From Flavobacterium reichenbachii (GTDB taxonomy: Bacteria; Bacteroidota; Bacteroidia; Flavobacteriales; Flavobacteriaceae), in contig NZ_MUHF01000006.1 in NCBI RefSeq assembly GCF_002217435.1, forward strand, positions 1 to 64,000: a stretch of DNA of 64,000 nt, read 5' to 3'. Both the position numbers and the translations under genes were made by a program. Under the pieces are notes generated by a model. The model worked only from the letters and a program-made list of their open reading frames with translations, was not told the DNA's origin and made no database searches. Below, one piece after another: positions 17,154 through 25,900 of this stretch. Each line of letters begins with the position of its first letter. Within the stretch, counting starts at the first letter, position 1.

Positions 17154-17161
17154 TACATTTG
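17154..17161 (+). promoter_or_regulatory. -7 box upstream of the structured RNA
   Basis: TACATTTG matches the Bacteroidota -7 consensus TAnnTTTG exactly. Transcription from here would begin about 17168 and run straight into the structured element at 17201-17280. The -33 region is poor (no clear TTTG at 19-20 nt). Confidence 0.45.
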
Positions 17162-17200
17162 AAGTTCTTAAATCTTCACATTAAGACAAAATAAAATTTG

Positions 17201-17280
17201 CCCTCGTGCTATGTAGTAAAGCTCCGAAAGGACTTTGACGCCGTGAAGAAGCGTAAGACTACTAAGGCATGAGGGTTTTT
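17201..17280 (+). ncRNA. Candidate structured RNA with multibranch fold and terminator-like 3' end
   Basis: Four nested helices can be read. P1 is CCCTCGTGC (17201-17209) with GCATGAGGG (17267-17275). P2 is GTAGT (17213-17217) with ACTAC (17258-17262). P3 is a hairpin at 17218-17236, AAAG-C-TCC/GGACTTT, closed by a GAAA (GNRA) tetraloop. P4 is ACGC/GCGT (17238-17254) with a 9-nt loop. A T run follows P1, so the closing helix can act as a terminator. The GC content stands well above the surroundings. It precedes a small 77-aa gene by 18 bp. It could be a small RNA or a riboswitch-like leader; I do not recognise the class. Confidence 0.6.
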
Positions 17281-17297
17281 CTTAAATTCTTCACTTT

Positions 17298-17531
17298 ATG
17301 AAAACAAACACCCTTTCCCAAGAAGCAGAAACAAGGCTGAATGATTTTTTCAACAATATTATAGATCCAGAAGATATGGCTAAAATATTAAGACAAGTAA
17401 ATTTCATTTTAGCTCTTGGCGTAATGAGAAAACACGAACCCCTCCAAATTGGAGTAACAAATTTTGAAGAGAATTATTATTTCCTCAATGAATTGGCGGA
17501 GATTTTGAATCCTTATTTTAGTGAGGAGTAA
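17298..17531 (+). CDS. Small acidic protein, hypothetical
   Basis: The 77-aa protein is helical and acidic, with no signal peptide, Cys or recognised domain. It begins right after the structured RNA at 17201-17280 and ends before a strong bidirectional terminator at 17545-17580. The RNA may therefore be its leader, or the gene may be transcribed by read-through. No function can be assigned. Confidence 0.55.
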   Translation: MKTNTLSQEAETRLNDFFNNIIDPEDMAKILRQVNFILALGVMRKHEPLQIGVTNFEENYYFLNELAEILNPYFSEE

Positions 17532-17544
17532 GATTTTTAAAATG

Positions 17545-17580
17545 AAAAAACCTCGATTTTTTTTTAAATCGAGGTTTTTT
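17545..17580. terminator. Bidirectional terminator
   Basis: A perfect inverted repeat, AAAAAACCTCGATTT/AAATCGAGGTTTTTT, has a 6-nt T-rich loop. It gives a T run on either strand and ends both the 77-aa gene (+) and the ptuB-like gene (-). Confidence 0.9.
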
Positions 17581-17589
17581 TATGTATAT

Positions 17590-18591
17590 CTAAATTAATT
17601 TTAATTGTCTTGCTATATCTTGTGAATACTTTGCCATTGGTCTTTTATGTATTTCAGAGTTATCAGCATAATTGCCAACAATAAGTCTGTCTAATATTGA
17701 TTTATCAGGAAATAAAATTTTAAAACTTTCTACAAGACTTTTTTTATATACATCATTATAAACTTTAGCTTTGTGCACAAGTTCTTCTGCTATATCTATT
17801 TGGGTGTCATAAATACCTTGAATTCCGAACATTTTATTATATTCATTAATAAAATCAAAATTACCATCTATACTGTCAAAATGCACTTTTAGATCCTCAT
17901 TGTTTAGAGATAGCCAATAAGATAAAATAGATTCTTCATCAATCCAAAATTTAAACTTATCTAGCTCATTTATGTCATCTGTATATAATTCAAAATCTAT
18001 TTCATTATCATGTTTTGCGCGATTACAATTTCCGCAAACTGGGTACAGATTATAAAAAGAAGTACTTAAGAAAGGGTATTTTGATTTTGAATAAAAATGA
18101 TCCAATTCTAACTTGGCCATGTTTTTTGGTTTTCTCTTTTTTTCCTTTTTATCATAAAAAGAAAAATTTACAACAACTGTTAATTGAGCATTACAATATA
18201 TACATGTTTTAATACCTGAAGATTTAATATATGAATGAAATTCAGATTCTCTTAAATCTTCATATCTCATTGCTTTTATAATTTCTTCATAGAATTTTAT
18301 TTTTTTGTTTAGAACACATTGACTAAGTATAGTTCCATTGTCGATAGCATAAAATTCTTTTATTAGAGTTTTAATTTTTGTAGGAGTTGCTGTAATTATA
18401 TCTGGGTATTCGTTAATTATTTTAGTTATGTATTCCCGATGTTTCTTATGTTTTATTTTGCCTAATTTATCATGTAAAATTCTTAGTGAATCTTTTGGTT
18501 TAGTGAAGTTTGGACTTCTTTTTAGAAATAGATTATTGCAAAAATCTTGTGCCTTGTTTTCTAGTGTCTTATCGATTAAAATTTTTCTCAT
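17590..18591 (-). CDS. ptuB: HNH endonuclease, Septu PtuB-like
   Basis: The 333-aa protein has a zinc-finger HNH module. CIYC lies at residues 130-133, LELDHFYSKSKYPFL with the Asp-His pair at 164-165, and NLYPVCGNCNRAKHD with the second Cys pair at 186/189 and the catalytic Asn-x-x-Lys region to 195. The N-terminal 120 and C-terminal 130 residues are helical. Its start overlaps the stop of the ATPase gene by 4 nt (ATGA). An ATPase followed by an HNH protein is the PtuA-PtuB (Septu) anti-phage arrangement, where PtuB is the nuclease effector. The symbol is given by analogy. Confidence 0.75.
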   Translation of the reverse strand: MRKILIDKTLENKAQDFCNNLFLKRSPNFTKPKDSLRILHDKLGKIKHKKHREYITKIINEYPDIITATPTKIKTLIKEFYAIDNGTILSQCVLNKKIKFYEEIIKAMRYEDLRESEFHSYIKSSGIKTCIYCNAQLTVVVNFSFYDKKEKKRKPKNMAKLELDHFYSKSKYPFLSTSFYNLYPVCGNCNRAKHDNEIDFELYTDDINELDKFKFWIDEESILSYWLSLNNEDLKVHFDSIDGNFDFINEYNKMFGIQGIYDTQIDIAEELVHKAKVYNDVYKKSLVESFKILFPDKSILDRLIVGNYADNSEIHKRPMAKYSQDIARQLKLI

Positions 18592-20528
18592 TCGTCAAAT
18601 TTTTCAAGTTCCTTTTTTAATTCATCCATTCTCGCTAGTATTGAAGCTTTAGATTTGAGTCTAAATTTTTTATCAAATAAGTTTAAAATCCGATCTTTAA
18701 CAACTTGTTCGCCAATAATATTTATAACTTCAAATGCACTTTCTTCTGACCAATTTTCTGTTGGTTTTATATTATTTTTCTTTTCAGCAATCTGATCGTT
18801 AAAAGTTAAATAATTTATTAAATCAAGTATCTTACTTTTTGCAAACTCACCCATAAATCCTTCATTTAAGAAAAAACTGTTAGCAAGTAATTCATGAATA
18901 TTAGCTCCAAATGTTTCCTCTTTATCAAAATTTGAAATTTTAGTATTGTTGTTTTCATCTTTATCTAAGAATAAAACATTTTTTTGAGGAATATCGGACA
19001 ATACAAATGGACTATGAGTTGTTAAAATCAGTTGAATTTTCTTATCATTAAACAATTCACTTAAGTAAGCAATTATTTTATCAAAAAAAACTCTCTGCCA
19101 TTCTGGATGAAGAGCTACTTCGCCTTCATCTATAAATATTACTACGGATTCTCCTGTGATGCCATTTCCACTTATTTCCGAATTTTTAATTTGTTTTTTT
19201 GCCCAAAAAAATCTTGAATACAGAGTTAATAAATGCTTTTCTCCTGAACTAAATTGACCATAAGGTTCGTAGGTGAAAATTCTTCTATTATCCATTAATT
19301 CATCCATGATAAGAATTGTTTCATTCAAGACAATGTTATTTTCTTTTATTGACAAAACTATAGATCCTAAATATTCATAAATATTAATCCTCCTTGAATC
19401 ATATTCATCTGGTAAAGGGAGTTCAAAATTATTCCAGTTTGCATTATTTATTATTTCATATATATTTTTTCTTAAGGTTAAAATACTCTTGTGTATATCT
19501 AAATCTTCTATTGAATCTGTTAGTACTTCTTCATATAAAATATCAGCAAAATAATTTTTAGGAAATAAAATTTCTTTATTAAGCAAAGACTGGAATACAT
19601 TAATAAAGAAAAGTCTAAAGAAAAAATCTTTTCGTTCTTGTATTGGAAGATTATAATATCTAACGGATGAATTTTCTTTTTGTGTGGTAAAGTAAGCTTC
19701 AAAATCATAGATAATTAAGTTTCTTAATAAATTATTTAATTGATGTTGAAGTTCATTTAGTGATTTTTTTTTAGGATCATTTAAATCTTCACCATAGAAA
19801 TTTTGTTTATTAAAAAAGTCATTATTTAAGATCTTTATTTTTATCTTTTTTGGTAAAAATTGGATGTATTTTGTTGTCATATCAAAATTTAAAATAAAGT
19901 CACAAATTCGTGAATCTTCCATATCTTGAAACGCATCTAATTGGTTAATATCTAAAATGTTATTTATTGGGTATATGTATTTCGAATTGTATAAATCGTT
20001 ATATACAAGCATTGTGGTTGAGATGTTTACCAAGTTATTTTGTACAGCAATAGCTCTAAGGTCGAAAGTTGGATTGTAATAAATATATTTATTACTTTCC
20101 ATTTCATACCATCTTAATCCCGACTGCCCTTGATCTAAAGGAGCATATTCGTACCTGAGTATTTTATATCCTGCCTCGATAATAGTTTCCTCATTTTTAA
20201 TTTCAATTTCATTTTGAACAAATATGCATTGATCAATTATAAGTAGTCCTTCACTTTTAATATGTGTTTCAAGACTTCCATTTGTTGCATGAGCTAAATT
20301 ATAATTTATGAATTCAGTTAAATTTGTTTTGCCTGAACCATTTTTGCCAACTATAACTGTCACTCCAGAAATATTTTCTTTAAAGAAATTGTTCAATTGT
20401 TTAATTGATTTTGAAATAACTAATTCATTATTTATGAATTGAAATTCTTCTTCATCACTATTGTTAAAATTGAATCCTGTATTTTTTATATTTTTATATT
20501 TCTGTATCCAAACAAATTTTAATTCCAT
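18588..20528 (-). CDS. ptuA: ABC/SMC-type ATPase, Septu PtuA-like
   Basis: The 646-aa protein has all ABC-type ATPase motifs: Walker A GKNGSGKT (residues 61-68), signature SSGEK (427-431), Walker B VVIFIDEGE (462-470) and H-loop TTHSP (503-507). The 350 residues between Walker A and the signature form the family's variable insert; no coiled-coil or TOPRIM domain is seen. In Septu, PtuA is the sensor/scaffold that regulates the PtuB nuclease. Overlap with ptuB by 4 nt implies tight co-expression. By eye the pair is more AT-rich than its neighbours, consistent with horizontal transfer. No reverse transcriptase is present, so this is not a retron I-A operon. Confidence 0.78.
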   Translation of the reverse strand: MELKFVWIQKYKNIKNTGFNFNNSDEEEFQFINNELVISKSIKQLNNFFKENISGVTVIVGKNGSGKTNLTEFINYNLAHATNGSLETHIKSEGLLIIDQCIFVQNEIEIKNEETIIEAGYKILRYEYAPLDQGQSGLRWYEMESNKYIYYNPTFDLRAIAVQNNLVNISTTMLVYNDLYNSKYIYPINNILDINQLDAFQDMEDSRICDFILNFDMTTKYIQFLPKKIKIKILNNDFFNKQNFYGEDLNDPKKKSLNELQHQLNNLLRNLIIYDFEAYFTTQKENSSVRYYNLPIQERKDFFFRLFFINVFQSLLNKEILFPKNYFADILYEEVLTDSIEDLDIHKSILTLRKNIYEIINNANWNNFELPLPDEYDSRRINIYEYLGSIVLSIKENNIVLNETILIMDELMDNRRIFTYEPYGQFSSGEKHLLTLYSRFFWAKKQIKNSEISGNGITGESVVIFIDEGEVALHPEWQRVFFDKIIAYLSELFNDKKIQLILTTHSPFVLSDIPQKNVLFLDKDENNNTKISNFDKEETFGANIHELLANSFFLNEGFMGEFAKSKILDLINYLTFNDQIAEKKNNIKPTENWSEESAFEVINIIGEQVVKDRILNLFDKKFRLKSKASILARMDELKKELEKFDE

Positions 20529-20724
20529 TATAATACTATTTTCTTGAGATTAACTAGGAGTTAAAATTAGAGATTATTCTTTACTCAATATTACGTGAAG
20601 CCATAAATGATTATTAAACTTTAATTTTCTGTATAAAAAAAAAGGATAGTCCCTCCAATTAAAGAAGAACTGCTCTTTTAGGCAAATTTAAAATTTGCAT
20701 TCCTAAGAATTAGTAAAGTTAATT

Positions 20725-20812
20725 GTAATCACTAAAATGAAGACTGAACGCAGGTTATTCGTTTATAATATCGCCTTCCTTAAGTATCTTTGCTGGCAAT
20801 TTCTATCAGTTT
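20725..20812. repeat. Duplicated fragment of an efflux adaptor gene end, copy A
   Basis: This 88-bp block matches 21614-21701 with few mismatches. Shared strings include GTAATCACTAAAATGAAGACT, cut here at 20 or fewer bases as AACGCAGGTTATTCGTTTAT and ATATCGCCTTCCTTA. The second copy is the authentic 3' end of the minus-strand adaptor gene at 21644-22729 plus its downstream flank. Copy A is a non-coding remnant. The 385-bp gap 20529-20913 otherwise holds only AT-rich sequence and a TATATTTG -7 box (20856-20863) for the next gene. Confidence 0.8.
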
Positions 20813-20913
20813 GTAAATTCGAAATTAAGAATGTTAATCTCACCACGGTAAATATTATATTTGCTTCTTAGACATTTTTAACCTTTAGCAAAAACTATTA
20901 ACTGAAAACAATT

Positions 20914-21357
20914 ATGGCATTAACAGGATCACTATACAAGCTTTCAAACGAGGAATTAAAAAATCAAATAAAGAATAAATTTTCAGAATTAGAATCCTTA
21001 AAAGAAACTGCAGATTTAAGCTACTACGCGATTGATTTACTAGAAATATTAAATAAGTTCTCAGGACTTGGAAGCGAAACAGTGGGGAAGATAATTCAAG
21101 GTGATAATTCATTTTCTCCGGAAGATGGTTATATCGGTTATTCAAGTTCTGAAGAAGTTAAAATAAATAAAGAAACGATATTAGACAAAATAACAATCGA
21201 AAAATTTGTTGAATTTTGGGAAACTGGTGAGCAACAAAATTTTGCCCATACACAATCTCAAAACAAAACTTTTGTTTTAAAATATTTTGAAAATATCAAA
21301 GAAGCGTACGAAACGGCTGTAAATGAAAACATGGCGCTAATTTTTAGAATAGGATAG
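20914..21357 (+). CDS. DUF1877 (YfbM-like) family protein
   Basis: The 147-aa cytoplasmic protein follows the YfbM pattern in its second half: an EDGYIGY motif (family: EDG-x-x-G-aromatic), then a helix of the type KETILDKITIEKFVEFWETG, then FENIKEAYETAVNENMALIF. The N-terminal part is shorter than in E. coli YfbM. The function of the family is unknown. A -7 box TATATTTG lies at 20856-20863. The gene is bracketed by the two copies of an 88-bp direct repeat, which suggests it arrived or was rearranged together with the duplication. Confidence 0.55.
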   Translation: MALTGSLYKLSNEELKNQIKNKFSELESLKETADLSYYAIDLLEILNKFSGLGSETVGKIIQGDNSFSPEDGYIGYSSSEEVKINKETILDKITIEKFVEFWETGEQQNFAHTQSQNKTFVLKYFENIKEAYETAVNENMALIFRIG

Positions 21358-21508
21358 CTCCAAAAAATTGATTCTTAGCGTCTTTGCGAAAGTATTTTTT
21401 TATTTTCAAAAGCCTTCTACTTTGCTCAGAATGACAATTGGGTTTATGAAAAAACTTAGCGCATCTCTGTGCAGTCTCCGCGAATCTCTGCGAAACTAAA
21501 AAACAAAA

Positions 21509-21540
21509 AAAAGACAGTACTATATCAAGTACTGTCTTTT
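21509..21540. terminator. Bidirectional terminator
   Basis: AAAAGACAGTACT and AGTACTGTCTTTT form a 12-13 bp stem, with T runs on both strands. It serves the DUF1877-like gene (+) and the second RND operon (-). Upstream, 21361-21505 carries flavobacterial repeat phrases such as CTTAGCGTCTTTGCGAAA and GCGAATCTCTGCGAAAC. Confidence 0.8.
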
Positions 21541-21613
21541 AAGGCAAATTGTAATTCTGCATTCTAAAATTAAATTTTAAAATGCTCGCATTCAGGAATG
21601 CGTACAGTTTTTG

Positions 21614-21701
21614 GTAATCACTAAAATGAAGACTAAACGCAGGTTATTCGTTTATGATATCGCCTTCCTTAGTTTCTTCGCTGGCAATTTTTACCAGTTT
21701 A
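21614..21701. repeat. 88-bp direct repeat, copy B (native adaptor gene end)
   Basis: This copy holds the last 58 bp of the adaptor gene and 30 bp of downstream flank. It is the presumed parent of the remnant at 20725-20812. Confidence 0.8.
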
Positions 21702-22729
21702 TCTTTCAGATTTAAATCTCCGAATATTTCGATTTTATCATCGATTTCTCTTCCTTTTTTAATGTCAACTCTTGTTGCTTTGTGGTTCAAAACTTTAATC
21801 ACAAACAAACCCTCTGCAGAACTCACCACCGCCGATTTTGGCACTACAAAAGTGCTGTCTTTCGCATTAAGCGGTAATAAAACTTCGGCAACCATTCCTG
21901 GTAAAAGATTTGCTTTTGTGTTGTGAACATCCATTTCAACTCTTTCAGAACGCAATTTCAAATCTAAAGCGCCAGACATTCTGGTAATTTTAGCTTTAAA
22001 AGTTTCCGGAAGTGATTTTACGTTAAAACTCATTTCGTCGCCTTGATGTAAATATCCGGTATATAATTCCGGAATAGAAACCGCCAAACGCAGTTTATCC
22101 TGCTGCTGAATCGTTAATAAAGGCAGATCAGAACCTTTTCCGGCTGGACCAACATACGTTCCTAAATTTACATTTCTAGCCGAAACAACACCATTAAAAG
22201 GAGCGCGTATTTCAAGATAACCTCTCATAATCGCAACCTCTTTGTGAGCCGCAACTGCAGCCTGATATTGTGCATAATCAGAATTCTTTTTGCCGCTTGC
22301 CATTTCCAGATCGTTTTTAGAAATCGTTCCTTCGACTTTGCTGGTTTCGTACAAACGGTTGTAAGTGCTTTTGCTGGTTGCGTAAATTGCTTCCATCGAT
22401 TTTAATCTCGATTCGGCAGCGGCCAATTGCGAGCTGATTTCGGGAGCTTCCAAAACAATCAAAAGCTGTCCTTTTTTTACTTCAGAACCAATATCAACTT
22501 TTAATACTTTTACGAAACTGCTCACTTTTGCGTATAAATCTACTTGCTGAAAACCAGTTAGTTCGGCTGGTAAACGCAATTCTGTAGTCAGTTTTTCTTT
22601 TTCTAAAAGAAATGTTTCAGTTTTAGGTTCGATTTCTGCCTTTAGTGTTTCTTCTTTTTTCTTTTCGCAGCTGCTTAGTGCCACTAAAGCGGTGAACAAT
22701 ATTGCGATTGATTTTATATTATTTTTCAT
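21644..22729 (-). CDS. RND efflux periplasmic adaptor, second operon
   Basis: The 361-aa protein has a lipoprotein signal (TALVALSSC, Cys21) and the adaptor layout: lipoyl half-motifs (VDIGSEVKKGQLLIVLEAPE, residues 76-95, and GYLEIRAPFNGVVSARNVNLGTYV nearby 170-193), an alpha-hairpin between them, then a beta-barrel and membrane-proximal domain. It should connect the pump at 22994-26284 to the TolC-like channel. Unusually it is the last gene of the operon, 264 bp after the pump, and that gap holds a 147-bp repeat element. Its 3' end has been duplicated at 20725-20812. Confidence 0.9.
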   Translation of the reverse strand: MKNNIKSIAILFTALVALSSCEKKKEETLKAEIEPKTETFLLEKEKLTTELRLPAELTGFQQVDLYAKVSSFVKVLKVDIGSEVKKGQLLIVLEAPEISSQLAAAESRLKSMEAIYATSKSTYNRLYETSKVEGTISKNDLEMASGKKNSDYAQYQAAVAAHKEVAIMRGYLEIRAPFNGVVSARNVNLGTYVGPAGKGSDLPLLTIQQQDKLRLAVSIPELYTGYLHQGDEMSFNVKSLPETFKAKITRMSGALDLKLRSERVEMDVHNTKANLLPGMVAEVLLPLNAKDSTFVVPKSAVVSSAEGLFVIKVLNHKATRVDIKKGREIDDKIEIFGDLNLKDKLVKIASEETKEGDIINE

Positions 22730-22781
22730 TTTTTGGTTTTATGTAATAAATATGTTTTAACCCGTTGATTGTAATTGTTTT

Positions 22782-22928
22782 AACATATAGAAACATAGTT
22801 TTTGAAACTTTAAAAAAAGGCGTTTCACTAATTTAAATGCACATAGTTTAGCTATGTGTAGAAACTTGTTTCTTCTTCTCTTTTTTTTGACATAATCCCG
22901 AAGCTTCGGGACTATGTTTCTATGTGTT
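22782..22928. repeat. About 147-bp inverted-repeat element, copy 2
   Basis: The ends are AACATATAGAAACATAG and CTATGTTTCTATGTGTT. The interior shares AAAAAAAGGCGTTTCACTA, TTTAAATGCACATAG and GAAACTTGTTTCTT with copy 1 at 5409-5551. It also has a CCCGAAGCTTCGGG hairpin that copy 1 lacks. It lies between the pump and adaptor genes of the second RND operon. Confidence 0.8.
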
Positions 22929-22993
22929 TATTTTTTAGTTACTCTACGATTGAACTTTCAGCTTTATGACTTTCGACTTTCGACTTTATGACT

Positions 22994-25900
22994 TTATGAC
23001 TTTCCATCTTTCGACTTACTTATTGATGAGATATAATGAATGCTTTCTTCGTCTTCCGGATCTAAAGAAACAGATTGTGTTGATGTTTTTTCTTGTGCCC
23101 AGGCAAATATTTGCGGCAGGATCAATAATACGGCAAAAGTAGAAAATAAAAGTCCGCCAATTACCGCTCTTCCTAACGGAGAAACCTGATCGCCTCCTTC
23201 GCCGTGGCCAATAGCCATAGGCAGCATTCCTGCAATCATCGCCACAGAAGTCATGATAATCGGACGAAGACGTAATGCTGCAGCTTCACGCGCTGATTCT
23301 AAAGCGTTCCCATTTATTTTTCGCAATTGTTCTGCATTGGTAACTAAAAGAACCGCATTGGCAATCGAAACTCCAACCGACATGATGATTCCCATATACG
23401 ATTGTAAGTTTAGTGTTGAACCTGTAAGCGTCAGCATTAATAATGCGCCTAAAACCACCGCCGGAACCGTAGTTAAAATAACCAGCGAAACCTTGAACGA
23501 TTGAAAATTAGCGGCCAACATTAAGAAGATTACAAAAATGGCAACCAATAATCCGGTTTGTAAACTACTTAATGTTTCAGTCAATACAGTACTTAGTCCA
23601 ATTGGCGTAATAAACAAACCACGTGGTAATTCGCCTAAAGAACTAATTGTTGTGCCCACATCTTTCGCTGCCGTCCCTAAATCGGTTTGATAGATGTTTG
23701 CGGTAACGGTAATGTATGGCATGGCCCCTAAATTGTCATTTTCACCACTCACAAATCCGGGTGTAATTTTTGCAACGTCACTTAAAACAGGACGAAGCGA
23801 ATTTTTTAATACCGGAATTTCTCCAATATCGGTTTTACTTTTCATTTTGTTCAGCGGTACCTGAACCTGAACATTATAAGATAATCCGGCTCTTTCATCT
23901 ACCCAGGTATTTTTTTCTGTATATCGTGATGATGAAGTCGAAGCTACCAGCGAACGCGAAATATCATTCATATCCACTCCTAATTCGGCTGCACGAGTTC
24001 TGTCAATATCAATATTCATTGCAGGATAATGAATAGGCTGTCCAATCTGCACGTCTCTGAAATACGAGATTGCTTTTAGTTTATCTACAATTTGATTGGC
24101 ATACAGTTCATTTCGTTTTTTGTCTTTTCCGGCAATTCTAATCTCGATTGGAGTAGGAGAACCCTGGCTTAAAACTTTATCAGTCAATTCGATTGGTTCA
24201 AAAGAAACTTTTGTATTCGGAAGCAGCTTTTTAAGTCTTGCTCTAAAATCGTCTTTAAAATCATCCATATCGGCGTGGTAATCTTTTAAACTCACCTGAA
24301 AAACAGCTTCATGAGAACCCGCCATAAAAAGGTAAATCGGGTTAATAGAGAACAACGACGGATGCTGGCCAACATAAACAGAACTGATTCCGATATGTTC
24401 TTTTCCAACTTTTTTCTCCAATTCTTTTAAAACTATTACAGCCTGTTCTTCAGTTCTTTCTAAACGTGTTCCGTCCGGAGCTCGCATTCTCAGCTGAAAC
24501 TGACTTGAATTTGTTCTGGGAAAAACATCTTTTCCGATAAAACTTATAAATAATACAGCCAGAGCAGTTGCACTAACCAGATACACAATACTTGTTGTTT
24601 TTTTGTGAACAAACAAACGATCCAGAGTTTTCATAAAACGAACTCTGAAACGCTCAAATGCACCCAGTTTTCCGTCATTATTAAAATCGTCTCTTTCGAC
24701 CAATACTTTCTTTTGAGCAATTAAATCCTGCTCAGATTCTGGTGTCAGTCCGCAGGCATTAAATTCTGCTTCGTCGTCTGTAATTTCAGGCGTATGTGTA
24801 TGTTTTTCATGTCCTTTCATCATCCAGTTGGCCATTACGGGCACAAAAGTCTGAGATAATAAAAACGAAATAACCATAGAAAATCCAATTGCCAAAGCCA
24901 AGGGCAGGAATAAAGCTCCCGGAATACCAACCATTGTAAATGCCGGAGCAAATACGGCAAGAATACAAAGTAAAATCAATAATTTAGGCAGTGCAATTTC
25001 CTGACAGGCGTCCCAAATGGCGAGCGCTTTTGGTTTTCCCATGTCGAGATGCTGGTGAATATTCTCAATAGTTACCGTACTTTCATCGACCAAAATACCA
25101 ATTGCCAGCGCAAGTCCGCTCAAAGACATTAAATTGATGGTCTGTCCAAATAATTTCAGGAATAAAACACCAGAAATAATCGAAATCGGAATGGTCATAA
25201 TTACAATCAAAGCTGCACGGCGGTCGCCAAGGAAAAGCATTACCATTAATCCAGTTAAAACTGCACCAATAATTCCTTCTGTAATTAAACTTTTAACCGA
25301 GTTGATTACATAAACCGACTGGTCAAATTCGTATGATAATTTTACATCTTCAGGAAGTGTGCTTTGAATTTTAGGAAGTTCGGCTTTTAATTTCTGAACC
25401 ACATCCCAGGTCGAAGCGTCTCCGGCTTTTGCAATACTGATATAAACCGAGCGTTTTCCGTTTACCAACGCGTAACCTTGCGTAATATCTGCACCATCTT
25501 TTACCGAAGCGACATCACCCAATTTTAGATTCTGAACACCGCCTTTGAATAACGGAATCTGTTCAAAATCCTTAACCTCTTTTATCGTATTATTAGTTGG
25601 TGTAATATAATTGATATTGCCCATTCTTACGTTTCCGGATGGAGCCGTTTGATTGTTGATACGAATTGCTTCTACAACCTGATCCGGAGTCATATTATGC
25701 GAACGCAGTAAATCCGGATCTACGTTAACCTCAATTGTTCTTGGGCTTCCGCCAAAGGGAGCCGGAGATAATAAACCGGGAATAGAAGTAAAGGATGCAC
25801 GAACGTAAACGTTGGCTAAATCCTGTAATTCGTTATTCGAACGAATTTTACTGCTCAAAACCAATTGTCCGATTGGGAGAGAAGAAGCATCAAAACGAAT

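Noticed and set aside
17201..17280. tRNA gene
   Set aside because: The branched fold is superficially similar, but there is no T-loop GTTCAAATC-like sequence, anticodon arm of the right size, or acceptor CCA.
17201..20528. Retron (ncRNA plus PtuAB effector)
   Set aside because: A structured RNA and PtuA/PtuB-like genes are close, but there is no reverse transcriptase and the RNA is on the opposite strand, beyond a bidirectional terminator.
20529..20913. Integration site or prophage remnant next to the Septu pair
   Set aside because: No integrase, tRNA end or phage gene is present; the repeated 88 bp is an efflux gene end, not an att core.
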